In this document: positions 32,225-38,429 of the stretch, in pieces
Layout of the letters: the number at the start of each line of letters is the position of its first letter
How positions within the stretch are numbered: the stretch's first letter is position 1
From: a virus
Reading direction: 5' to 3' (one strand)
IMG/VR virus record: IMGVR_UViG_3300038309_000147
Span: 1 to 38,845 of that record
Length of the DNA: 38,845 nucleotides
Made by a program: the position numbers and the translations under genes
The notes under the pieces: generated by a model
Told to the model about the DNA's origin: nothing
What the model saw: the letters and a program-made list of their open reading frames with translations, nothing else
Databases searched by the model: none

Positions 32225-32872
32225 TTACCTCCACATACCAAAGTATTGTTTTTCAGCTGCCTGCCTGGCTTTTGATGCTTCTTTTAATGAATCAAAAACA
32301 CCAAGATAGATCTCGTTGTAATCAACGGTGATCCTTGCCATATATTTATTGGTATGCTTATGCCATGAAACACCAGTTATTTTAGTTGTTTTTCTTTTTC
32401 GCTTATTCCTGGCCTGCACTGTTGGTGTTGCCCATCTACAATTCGATGGTTCGTAATTCCCATTAGGGTTTATTCTGTCGATAGAATGTTTTTTGCTTGG
32501 CCTCGGCCCCATATCTTCGAGAAAATTTTCAAAATTATCCCAACGGCTACAGACCCTTATACCTCTACCTCCATAAAGATGATAATGAATGTCGTTCTTA
32601 TTAGAACACCTCTTCCGCATTGCTTTCCATGGAGAATATTCTGGTTTATATGTTCCCCCATGTGTTTTAAAATTTTCTACTTCTCGCTCTTTTTTGTAGC
32701 AACCACATGACTTCGTTATTTTAGAACGAAGATTTCCACCTGTGACCACTGTTGTATTCCCGCAGTCGCATCTACATAACCATAAAACGGCACCGCTTTT
32801 TGGAGCCCTGCCGTTTTCAGAAATAACCTTAAGTCTTCCAAACCTCTGTCCTGCCAAATCAATTTTTTTCAT
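32225..32872 (-). CDS. HNH homing endonuclease with AP2 domain
   Basis: 215 residues, start supported by GGAGGG. N-terminus: a zinc-ribbon-like module (FGRLKVISENG, then LCRCDCGN and KSCGCYKK, C-x-C...C-x-C). HNH motif: SIDRINPNGNYEPSNCRWAT (about 129-148). AP2 domain: ITGVSWHKHTNKYMARITVD, IYLGVFDSLKEASKARQAAE (about 163-208), which binds DNA. It sits between the sbcD-like stop (1 bp) and the sbcC-like start (4 bp), breaking a pair normally adjacent. This is the usual mark of a free-standing homing endonuclease insertion; it would cut intron-less alleles. Confidence 0.9.
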   Translation of the reverse strand: MKKIDLAGQRFGRLKVISENGRAPKSGAVLWLCRCDCGNTTVVTGGNLRSKITKSCGCYKKEREVENFKTHGGTYKPEYSPWKAMRKRCSNKNDIHYHLYGGRGIRVCSRWDNFENFLEDMGPRPSKKHSIDRINPNGNYEPSNCRWATPTVQARNKRKRKTTKITGVSWHKHTNKYMARITVDYNEIYLGVFDSLKEASKARQAAEKQYFGMWR

Positions 32873-32873
32873 A

Positions 32874-34085
32874 TCAGTTAACCCTCCCTATTATCTGTAC
32901 CAGCTCATCGGCTGTTGTTGTTTCAAGTAGATCGGCTTTATCCAAAATAGCCGGATCGATTTCCTCAAGGCGTAATGTTGCCATTTCCTGAACTTTGTCC
33001 CGTAATGACGAAAGTTTTAGGACGTTTGCCGCCCTGACGGTTTCACGGGGAACACGGATCAGGTTTACAATGACATGCTCAACACCTGCAGACTTGAAAA
33101 AATCATCGATATCAGACTTGTTGATACGCTGTTCGTCTTGCCAGATCTTGAACTCGACTTTGATGTGTGCGTCTTTTAGTTCATCAGGACCGTATGAATA
33201 AAGAATTGCGTCCAGGTCATCTATGTTTTCATCTTTGGTAAAATCTTCGCGAATGGTCAGTTTTTGTTTTGTAGGCGTTTCGATAAATAAGGACTTTGTT
33301 ACCATACCCTCAATTTCATGTAGATAAAAGCCCTTTGCCTCAGTTTCACCGAATGTTTTGCGGTAAATAGAGCCAGCGTAGTGGATGTATCCTTTGATGG
33401 TTTGGGAAAAATGCAAATGACCGAGACAAATTAAATGGGCGTTCGCCATTTCCAGCTGATCGGTACTGATTTCAATATCCCTGCCGATGAGTTGCTGTTT
33501 TTCTGAAATGAAAGCGCCGCCTACCTGGAAATGACCGTTGAGGATATGGGGGCAGTCAAGACCTTTAGCCATTTCGCCAAATGAACCTAATATTGCTGTC
33601 ATGGCATTGGAGATTGCTTTATCCCCCTCCTCGATGGCTGTATCAGCCTGGAAGAATTGTTTGGTTGGGGTGGGTATTTGTGTGATGACTGCATCAATTG
33701 GGCCACAACACTTACTTTTTATAGAATCTGGTACCCAAAAACCACTCCCGCCAGTTAAATATATTTGTTCTGGCTTCTCACTTACATGAATCGGATATTC
33801 ACCTTTCACATACCGAAGGATTTCAGCCGATTTCCCATCATGTGAAGGTGTTCCTATAATATTTACAACCGGTGCTATGTCGGCAAGCTCGCTGAACTGC
33901 CTGCAAATGGTTTTCGCTGACCGGGAATCGAGTTTCAAATTCTGTGAGTCTGTAATGTCACCGGAAATAACAATAAGGTCTATCTCTTCATTCCTGGCAT
34001 AATCAATCATGAAATCAACGCACTTCTCGATTTCATCGTGGTCCGAATCTCTGTAGTGCCAGTCCGCACTGTGGATAATTTTCAT
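32874..34085 (-). CDS. sbcD: SbcD/Mre11-like nuclease
   Basis: 403 residues, AAAGGA before the ATG. Metal-binding motifs appear in order: DWHYRD (I), VISGDITD (II), NIIGTPSHDG (III, replacing the usual GNHD), ILNGHFQVG (IV) and CLGHLHFSQ (V, the G-H-x-H). This is the calcineurin-like phosphoesterase core. The C-terminal part would bind the Rad50-like partner. E. coli SbcD is 400 residues, so the length is normal. It is in the same operon as, and upstream of, sbcC, with an HNH gene between. Confidence 0.9.
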   Translation of the reverse strand: MKIIHSADWHYRDSDHDEIEKCVDFMIDYARNEEIDLIVISGDITDSQNLKLDSRSAKTICRQFSELADIAPVVNIIGTPSHDGKSAEILRYVKGEYPIHVSEKPEQIYLTGGSGFWVPDSIKSKCCGPIDAVITQIPTPTKQFFQADTAIEEGDKAISNAMTAILGSFGEMAKGLDCPHILNGHFQVGGAFISEKQQLIGRDIEISTDQLEMANAHLICLGHLHFSQTIKGYIHYAGSIYRKTFGETEAKGFYLHEIEGMVTKSLFIETPTKQKLTIREDFTKDENIDDLDAILYSYGPDELKDAHIKVEFKIWQDEQRINKSDIDDFFKSAGVEHVIVNLIRVPRETVRAANVLKLSSLRDKVQEMATLRLEEIDPAILDKADLLETTTADELVQIIGRVN

Positions 34086-34100
34086 TATGCAGTATCCTTT

Positions 34101-35042
34101 CTATAATGTGTTTAGGTGGTTAAAAAATTCGGTTCTTTTTTCTGGTGAGAGTTTTTCCAGAGGTCGTTTTACCCTGGAAAGAAAATCATTTAGGTTGTAA
34201 TTCTTGTCTTTACACAACGATTCCAGGATTAGGCATTGTTCCTGAACGTCGGCGTTTTCGAAATCAATAACACCTGGGTCCATGTCGTCATAATGCGGTG
34301 TGATGTCGATAGATTCATCGACAACTGATTCGAAGCGTGGTTGTGGGGCTGGAAGAGAATTAGCATGCCCACCATAGATAGCTGACATGTTGTCTCTTGC
34401 TGCTGATAGCATCGCCTGTTTGATATCCGGGTTTTGGTGATCCAGGACAAAGCGGACCATGAGGAATGGTCTGCTGACGAGATCGTTTTTGTTTGAATAT
34501 TGAGACTGAAGGCCGAGGATTGAACGAATAACACGGGCTTTCGCCCCGGATTCTGCGAGTGTGGCCTTGTGCTTTCTCTTATGCAGCCAATCCCTGGTGA
34601 CACAGTACCTTATATAATCCTCTTTTTCTTTAGTGGATTTTTTCATGGAATCTGCTTTTTGACGGTACTGTTCCTCCAATTCTTCCTTTACCAATTCCAA
34701 ATCCAGGTCATAGTTGGCCGCAGTCGGATACAGTTTCCCGTCTGCTTTTCGAATCAGTCCTACCGCTCTGAAGCTAACATACAGTTTATCACTTCCGTTG
34801 TCGGTCCTGCCTGAGTCAACCGGTGACCACTCAATCCCGGCTGCATTCCCAAGTTTTAAAAGACCTTCATAACGAATACGCCATTGTTTTTGAGCGCAGT
34901 ACAGATCTTCATCCGTCAACCAGATTTTCTCCATGACCGGTCTGTAAAACGACTCTGGTACTATTGCAGAAGGGAGAAATATAATCGCCCCCTTCTCTCG
35001 TTCCTGCTCTATTTCCTGTTGAATTCTTTCAGCTGTGTTCAT
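34101..35042 (-). CDS. Unassigned early protein, possible recombination role
   Basis: AAAGGATG precedes the ATG at 35042 (longer frame open to 35084), giving 313 residues. Segments with recurrent phage-protein character: WLTDEDLYCAQKQWRIRYEG, LLKLGNAAGIEWSPVDSGRT, LYVSFRAVGLIRKADGKLYP, SGAKARVIRSILGLQSQYSN and RPFLMVRFVLDHQNPDIKQA. A central coiled coil of charged residues (KEELEEQYRQKADSMKKSTK) lies about residues 115-145. The C-terminus is helical. I recall this kind of protein beside SbcCD-like genes, and it may be a single-strand annealing or helper protein, but I do not recognise an annealase fold. Position directly upstream of sbcD supports recombination. Confidence 0.6.
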   Translation of the reverse strand: MNTAERIQQEIEQEREKGAIIFLPSAIVPESFYRPVMEKIWLTDEDLYCAQKQWRIRYEGLLKLGNAAGIEWSPVDSGRTDNGSDKLYVSFRAVGLIRKADGKLYPTAANYDLDLELVKEELEEQYRQKADSMKKSTKEKEDYIRYCVTRDWLHKRKHKATLAESGAKARVIRSILGLQSQYSNKNDLVSRPFLMVRFVLDHQNPDIKQAMLSAARDNMSAIYGGHANSLPAPQPRFESVVDESIDITPHYDDMDPGVIDFENADVQEQCLILESLCKDKNYNLNDFLSRVKRPLEKLSPEKRTEFFNHLNTL

Positions 35043-35230
35043 ATTAACATCCTTTCGTTTATTGTTTAGTTTGCCCCTCAGCAATGAGGGGCCTTAGATA
35101 GGAGAAAACATGTTGGCAACTCGCCGCGCTTTCCTGTCTTATTATATTGCCTGTGCACAATTCCGAGCGCAGCTTGGTATGCTTGGCCGGTTGCCTCGGC
35201 CACTGAAAGGAGGTGCGAGTGTATGGTATA
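35043..35230. ncRNA. GC-rich structured island, candidate regulatory RNA or overlapping ORFs
   Basis: No minus-strand gene tiles this 188-bp gap, which is clearly more GC-rich than its surroundings. It holds two perfect hairpins (35073-35092 and 35184-35202, TGGCCG/CGGCCA) and complementary GGCAAC/GTTGCC segments (35115-35120 with 35190-35195) that could form a long-range pair. The plus strand holds two SD-preceded ORFs. I cannot assign a class; a C4-like antisense or leader RNA is one candidate. Confidence 0.35.
35073..35092. promoter_or_regulatory. 8-bp GC-rich hairpin with GNRA-type loop
   Basis: GCCCCTCA/TGAGGGGC pair exactly. On the plus strand the loop is GCAA, a GNRA tetraloop; on the minus strand TTGC. 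It is about 30 bp upstream of the 313-residue gene's start and could act in its mRNA leader or as part of a structured RNA (see findings). Confidence 0.6.
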
Positions 35231-35247
35231 TTACCCAAAACATTTGA
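35110..35247 (+). CDS. Putative 45-residue plus-strand peptide
   Basis: ATG preceded by TAGGAG at 5 nt; 45 codons: MLATRRAFLSYYIACAQFRA, QLGMLGRLPRPLKGGASVWY, ITQNI. It has amphipathic and basic parts. A second ORF (29 codons, ATG at 35223) has a near-perfect AAAGGAGGTG SD inside this one. Both run antisense to the early operon. They may be coincidental with RNA structure, so this is listed as putative only. Confidence 0.3.
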   Translation: MLATRRAFLSYYIACAQFRAQLGMLGRLPRPLKGGASVWYITQNI

Positions 35248-35383
35248 TACAGGCTCCAAGAATAACTAAAAACACCATACCTAGAGCCAAAAATTGGGCT
35301 ATTTCTTCGTAGATATTTGGTTCTTTTTCTGATAATCTTTTGATGTTACGAACCTGATTTTTAGTGTAGGTTTTAAATTCCAT
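35231..35383 (-). CDS. 50-residue single-pass membrane peptide
   Basis: AAAGGAG lies 6 nt before the ATG. The frame gives MEFKTYTKNQVRNIKRLSEK, EPNIYEEIAQ, FLALGMVFLVILGACIKCFG. The second half is one hydrophobic transmembrane helix ending in Cys; the first half is charged and would face the cytoplasm. It is the second gene of the early operon, after the Cro-like regulator. Small early membrane peptides of this kind are known in phages as exclusion or inhibitory proteins; the actual role is unknown. Confidence 0.65.
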   Translation of the reverse strand: MEFKTYTKNQVRNIKRLSEKEPNIYEEIAQFLALGMVFLVILGACIKCFG

Positions 35384-35414
35384 TGTCTCTCCTTTGGTTG
35401 GTCAGTTGAAAGTT

Positions 35415-35438
35415 GTCTACGCTTCAAGCCTGCCTTCC
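35415..35438. repeat. 24-nt direct repeat, copy 1
   Basis: Starts GTCTACGCTTCAAGCC and ends TGCCTTCC. A near-identical copy (25 nt, with TTTA in place of TCA in the centre) lies at 36821-36845. Both copies are in the same orientation and lie in non-coding DNA flanking the immunity region. Confidence 0.85.
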
Positions 35439-35473
35439 CTTTTAATTGTTATTGGTTATTTTTCTTGACTTTA

Positions 35474-35490
35474 TTTTCATAATATGAAAA
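35474..35490. promoter_or_regulatory. Palindromic operator-like site
   Basis: TTTTCAT-AAT-ATGAAAA is a perfect 7-bp inverted repeat with a 3-nt centre. It continues into CTATG so that TGAAAACT, shared with the sites in the switch region, is present. It lies 8 bp after the Cro-like gene's stop. Confidence 0.6.
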
Positions 35491-35498
35491 CTATGAAG

Positions 35499-35693
35499 CT
35501 AAGCCTCTATCGCGCTCTCTATTTCTTTTCTGATTTCGTCTGGTTTTAGGGAAAAATATTCCCACCAATTTCGACCTGTTATTTTTGATATTTTCATCAT
35601 GGCCTCTTTTCCAGCTGGTGTTGCGCCGTTAAAGATTTTTGAAAGGTGAGGAATTGATATTTCGGTTTTTTCCGATATAGTTTTCAATTTCAT
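35499..35693 (-). CDS. Cro-like HTH regulator
   Basis: 64 residues: MKLKTISEKTEISIPHLSKI, FNGATPAGKEAMMKISKITG. The HTH is TISEKTEISIPHLSKIFNGA, typical of XRE/Cro-type folds. It is the first gene of the early operon and diverges from the repressor-like gene across a 166-bp region. One TGAAAACT motif lies inside its 5' end, so the product may bind there. The ATG has AGTGAG 9 nt upstream. Confidence 0.8.
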   Translation of the reverse strand: MKLKTISEKTEISIPHLSKIFNGATPAGKEAMMKISKITGRNWWEYFSLKPDEIRKEIESAIEA

Positions 35694-35859
35694 TTTTATT
35701 TTCTCACTTGAGTTTTTTTTATTATTTTAAAACAGACTTATTTGGGTACTCACTAAATGATAAACAAAGTAGTACCACTACATGAAAACTATGTCAAGAT
35801 ATTTTTCTGCACATGAAAACTTTTTTTTCAAACTATGATATTTAATTAGTTTTCAGGAT
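35694..35859. promoter_or_regulatory. Divergent genetic switch region with repeated TGAAAACT sites
   Basis: Motif copies on the plus strand: 35783-35790 and 35814-35821; on the minus strand: 35848-35855, plus 35679-35686 inside the Cro-like gene and the copy near 35485 beyond it. A GTAGT-ACC-ACTAC palindrome is at 35769-35781. TATGAT (35834-35839) is a possible -10 for the repressor gene, and AT-rich DNA near 35720-35730 may serve the Cro-like gene. -35 boxes are weak, which fits regulator-dependent promoters. Confidence 0.7.
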
Positions 35860-36393
35860 ATGATAATTCAAGGCATGGACATTGAACTAAAACATATTTT
35901 TATTGCAGGCATTGAGAAACTGTTCAATGATTACAATAGCAGCAAAGGTAAACTATTGTGGTCAGATATAGCTCAACATGCTGGTTTGTCCGATGCTAAC
36001 TTAAGTTCAATTCGAAAAGGGAAAAGAAATCTTTCTGAGGAAAAAATGAAATCAATATCTGATTTCTTTAAAATGAAACATATAGATGTAATAAAAATAG
36101 GTTTCAAAGAAATACATGGGGACCAACTCCCAATAGACAACAAAACAAACCTGCCAACGATAGAGATACATAAGAATACCATAATGGAGTTTCAGAATCC
36201 TCCCCTCGCATTAAAAATTAATCAAAAGCTAATCGAACTCGAAAAAATAAATCCAAACGCATTAAACGATATCCTTAAACACATAAACTGGAAAATTTAC
36301 GAGGAGAGTGAGAATCCAGACAACAACCGGGTGTCGAATGGTTCAGAAACGAATACGACCACTACGACCACACGGAAGAACAAGAGGGCATAG
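35860..36393 (+). CDS. Repressor-like HTH protein, C-terminus probably frame-altered
   Basis: 177 residues from ATG 35860 (MIIQGMDIELK; ATG 35875 is equally possible, as neither has a well-spaced SD). HTH: KLLWSDIAQHAGLSDANLSS, then IRKGKRNLSEEKMKSISDFF. The middle (NPPLALKINQKLIELEKINP, NALNDILKHINWKIYEESE) is helical and plausible for dimerisation. The last 25 residues turn into low-complexity NTTTTTTRKNKRA, unlike real protein. The -1 frame over the same bases reads EWFRNEYDHYDHTEEQEG and continues into the next gene. A frame change within 36312-36390 is therefore suspected. Confidence 0.75.
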   Translation: MIIQGMDIELKHIFIAGIEKLFNDYNSSKGKLLWSDIAQHAGLSDANLSSIRKGKRNLSEEKMKSISDFFKMKHIDVIKIGFKEIHGDQLPIDNKTNLPTIEIHKNTIMEFQNPPLALKINQKLIELEKINPNALNDILKHINWKIYEESENPDNNRVSNGSETNTTTTTTRKNKRA

Positions 36394-36428
36394 ATGACGC
36401 ATCATATAAAAACACTCAAACGCTATCT

Positions 36429-36788
36429 ATGTTAGAAATGTATACCCATTCAGACCTCGTATATATAATTGATGTCAATGGCAAAGTTTTGGAAACGTTG
36501 AGATCAAAACATTTCAGCGGTTTGCGCCTAATCGGTGCGTTTCCTGACCAATTTTTAAGAAATAGAGATTTAAAAATAGCATTGCAATATATTGTGGAAG
36601 CGATCAAATACGGCGTGCAAAACACAATTACCATAAAAACATGGTCGTTATCGGGAATTAGGATTAAGGAAAAACGAAATTTTACTTTTAAGCGGTGGGG
36701 TAATGGTAGGGCTGTTGTTTTTAGCTCGTTGCTTGCCAAAGAAACCGCAGAATCGAAAAAAAAATGGCAGTTGGTAAAAACAATTTGA
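36429..36788 (+). CDS. PAS-like domain protein, possibly the separated C-terminus of the repressor
   Basis: 119 residues from the first ATG at 36429, but no SD precedes it. The frame is open back to 36312, inside the repressor-like gene, and codes for sensible sequence there. The domain (SDLVYIIDVNGKVLETLRSK, LIGAFPDQFLRNRDLKIALQ, NFTFKRWGNGRAVVFSSLLA) resembles a PAS fold, a small-molecule or signal sensor. With the upstream HTH it would form a sensor-regulator of about 310 residues. Alternatively it is a separate coupled gene. The PAS call is from pattern, not search. Confidence 0.5.
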   Translation: MLEMYTHSDLVYIIDVNGKVLETLRSKHFSGLRLIGAFPDQFLRNRDLKIALQYIVEAIKYGVQNTITIKTWSLSGIRIKEKRNFTFKRWGNGRAVVFSSLLAKETAESKKKWQLVKTI

Positions 36789-36820
36789 CACGATCATCCT
36801 GATATGAGATATTAGACACC

Positions 36821-36845
36821 GTCTACGCTTTTAAGCCTGCCTTCC
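36821..36845. repeat. 24/25-nt direct repeat, copy 2
   Basis: Same orientation as copy 1 at 35415-35438, differing by a 2-3 base change in the middle. It is followed by TGAATAGGGAAGGCG, so the repeat's own CCTTCC can pair with the SD of the 85-residue gene. Confidence 0.85.
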
Positions 36846-36859
36846 TGAATAGGGAAGGC
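36839..36859 (+). promoter_or_regulatory. SD-sequestering hairpin
   Basis: GCCTTCC (36839-36845) and GGAAGGC (36853-36859) form a perfect 7-bp stem with a 7-nt loop. The right arm contains the SD of the gene starting at 36861, so translation would be blocked while the hairpin is closed. The left arm is the end of the direct repeat. Confidence 0.6.
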
Positions 36860-36860
36860 G

Positions 36861-37118
36861 ATGGGAAATTTAAGTTCTAAAAATAATAATCCAGCAAACA
36901 CTTTTTGTTTGTCTGGATTTTTTGCGTTTTGGCCTACCTTTATAAATATCAAACACATTAAATCATGTCTCGCGTGTTGGTATGCCTTCTTCGACTTCTT
37001 TGATTCAGATCTGGATAAATACGATGTGCGTTTAAAGGACTGGAATACTAAACCTGAAGATCACTGGAAACATTGGTGGGGAGGGGAGGACGAAAATGGT
37101 ACACAAAATACTAAATAG
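36861..37118 (+). CDS. Hypothetical accessory protein, 85 aa
   Basis: 85 residues. The N-terminal 14 are polar, then a hydrophobic, aromatic region (CLSGFFAFWPTFINI; CLACWYAFFDFFDSDLDKYD) and a Trp-rich end (HWKHWWGGEDENG). It could be membrane-associated. The SD is inside a hairpin. The end overlaps the pentapeptide-repeat gene by 23 bp. No family is recognised and the coding call is moderate. Confidence 0.5.
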   Translation: MGNLSSKNNNPANTFCLSGFFAFWPTFINIKHIKSCLACWYAFFDFFDSDLDKYDVRLKDWNTKPEDHWKHWWGGEDENGTQNTK

Positions 37119-37665
37119 ATTCACCGGAAAAATTTTGTTTGAATGTGAATGTGAAAATTTGAAAACTTGTGTTGAGATTGCTGTTAAGAAAAAAATAAAC
37201 TTGGATTACGCTTTCTTTGATAGGGCTTCTTTGGATGGCGCTTCCTTTTATGGCGCTTCCTTGAATTACGCTTCCTTTGATAGCGCTTCTTTGGATGGCG
37301 CTTCCTTTTATGGCGCTTCCTTGGATTGCGCTATCTTTGATAGGGCTTCTTTGGATGGCGCTTCCTTTGATGGCGCTTCCTTGGGTTACGCTTTCTTTGA
37401 TAGGGCTTCTTTGGATGGCGCTTCCTTTGATGGCGCTTTCTTGGATGGCTCTTCCTTTGATAGAGCTAAAAACATAATAGTAATAGAATGGCGAGGATTT
37501 TCATTCCACACCCAAAAAGAAAAAACAAAGATTGGTTGCGAATACAGAAGCAACAAAGAATGGCTTGAAATGTCAAAAGAAAAAGCTGTTGAGCTTGGAA
37601 TAAAAGAAGAAGATTTTGAAGATTATCGTAAAATTTTAAAAATGGCAATCGAACTTTTAAAATAA
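37096..37665 (+). CDS. Pentapeptide-repeat protein
   Basis: 189 residues, GAGG 7 nt before the ATG. From residue about 36 to 125 it is a run of pentapeptides A-(S/F)-(L/F)-(D/N/Y)-x, for example DGASFYGASLNYASFDSASL. This builds a right-handed quadrilateral beta helix of about four coils. In the DNA it shows as near-identical 30-bp units (37200-37466). The N-terminal 35 residues are a small alpha/beta cap (ILFECECENLKTCVEIAVKK) and the C-terminal 60 a charged helical domain. Some such proteins mimic DNA and protect gyrase; many have unknown roles. Here it is in an accessory plus-strand block. Confidence 0.85.
   Translation: MVHKILNRFTGKILFECECENLKTCVEIAVKKKINLDYAFFDRASLDGASFYGASLNYASFDSASLDGASFYGASLDCAIFDRASLDGASFDGASLGYAFFDRASLDGASFDGAFLDGSSFDRAKNIIVIEWRGFSFHTQKEKTKIGCEYRSNKEWLEMSKEKAVELGIKEEDFEDYRKILKMAIELLK
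37195..37466. repeat. Tandem 30-bp (15-bp period) repeats in the pentapeptide gene
   Basis: Repeated GATAGGGCTTCTTTGGATGG and GCGCTTCCTTT units make the pentapeptide coils. Near-identity at the DNA level points to recent expansion by slippage or recombination. Confidence 0.85.
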
Positions 37666-37676
37666 GTGGAGAAGTG

Positions 37677-37907
37677 ATGATGCTAATAAAAGTACATGCT
37701 TTAGATTTAAAAAAAGATATGATTTTTGATTCGTATGTTAATCCTAATTTAATCATTACAGCAGCAAAGATTAGCGATTTTATGTGTAAAGAGGATATTG
37801 ACTATGACGATTTTTTTGTATATATGTTGCCAAACGATAAACATATGATCGCTAAAGAATCCCCTGATGAAATAAATAAATTGTATAAAATAGCAGTAGA
37901 GGAGTAG
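37677..37907 (+). CDS. Hypothetical accessory protein, ~76 aa
   Basis: Two ATGs (37677, 37680) and a GTG at 37674 lie in a row; GTGGAG upstream suits either ATG. The product (MLIKVHALDLKKDMIFDSYV; DIDYDDFFVYMLPNDKHMIA) is a small acidic alpha/beta protein with no recognised domain. It follows the pentapeptide gene by about 11 bp in the same operon. Confidence 0.6.
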   Translation: MMLIKVHALDLKKDMIFDSYVNPNLIITAAKISDFMCKEDIDYDDFFVYMLPNDKHMIAKESPDEINKLYKIAVEE

Positions 37908-37973
37908 AAATAGACGATGAAATTTACGTGGTACCGTGTGGCAATTTGAGAAAATTTGTGGAGGGGAGGATAA

Positions 37974-38375
37974 ATGAGCCTATCATGTAGTTGTGATTGG
38001 GAAAGAGATTATGAGACAGGGGAATGGTGCTATTATCCGGATGCTGATGAATATTTAATTCCATTCAAAAAAAGCAGACGAAAAAGATGTTCGAGCTGTG
38101 GAAAGTTAATAAATATAAAAGAATTATGTAATGTTTATGGTCGTAGAAGATACCCATATGATGAAATAGAAGCAAGGAAAAAATGTGGTTTAGATTTAGA
38201 CGATTGCTTTGGGGATGAACCACGCATACCAATTGCACCATATTACCATTGTGAAAGATGTTCTGAAATTTTTTTAAATCTCGTTGATATCGGGTATAAA
38301 TGCGTCATGCCGCATGAAAACATGGAAGAACTTTTGAAAGAATACCATGATTTGTCTGGCTTTAAAAGAGGTTGA
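37974..38375 (+). CDS. Cys-rich probable zinc-binding protein
   Basis: 133 residues with GGAGG 6-10 nt upstream. It has C-S-C near the start (SLSCSCDWE), a second pair C-x2-C (KRCSSCGKLINIKELCNVYG) and a third pair (YHCERCSEIFLNLVDIGYKC). The spacing suggests two or three zinc knuckles. Proteins with this rubredoxin/zinc-ribbon pattern occur in phage accessory regions, but I cannot give a function. Confidence 0.7.
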   Translation: MSLSCSCDWERDYETGEWCYYPDADEYLIPFKKSRRKRCSSCGKLINIKELCNVYGRRRYPYDEIEARKKCGLDLDDCFGDEPRIPIAPYYHCERCSEIFLNLVDIGYKCVMPHENMEELLKEYHDLSGFKRG

Positions 38376-38429
38376 GGAATTGGATATATAAAACATGATG
38401 TTTAATGAACTTTTGGGGAGAAAAAGAAT

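Larger units (their letters stand above)
35384..35498. other. Spacer between the Cro-like gene and the 50-residue gene
   Basis: Contains copy 1 of the 24-nt direct repeat (35415-35438) and, near its right end, the palindromic operator-like site at 35474-35490 with one TGAAAACT motif. A minus-strand TATTAT lies inside the palindrome, so a second early promoter here is possible, but no good -35 was found. Confidence 0.5.

Noticed and set aside
35059-35259. Minus-strand 66-residue frame starting with TTG
   Set aside because: It overlaps the end of the better-supported 50-residue gene, has no SD and reads through two hairpins.
36290-36312. Programmed -1 frameshift linking the repressor and PAS parts
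   Set aside because: AAATTTA is present but not in the right phase, and the target frame has a TGA at 36309-36311, so the shift must lie later, where no slippery heptamer is seen.
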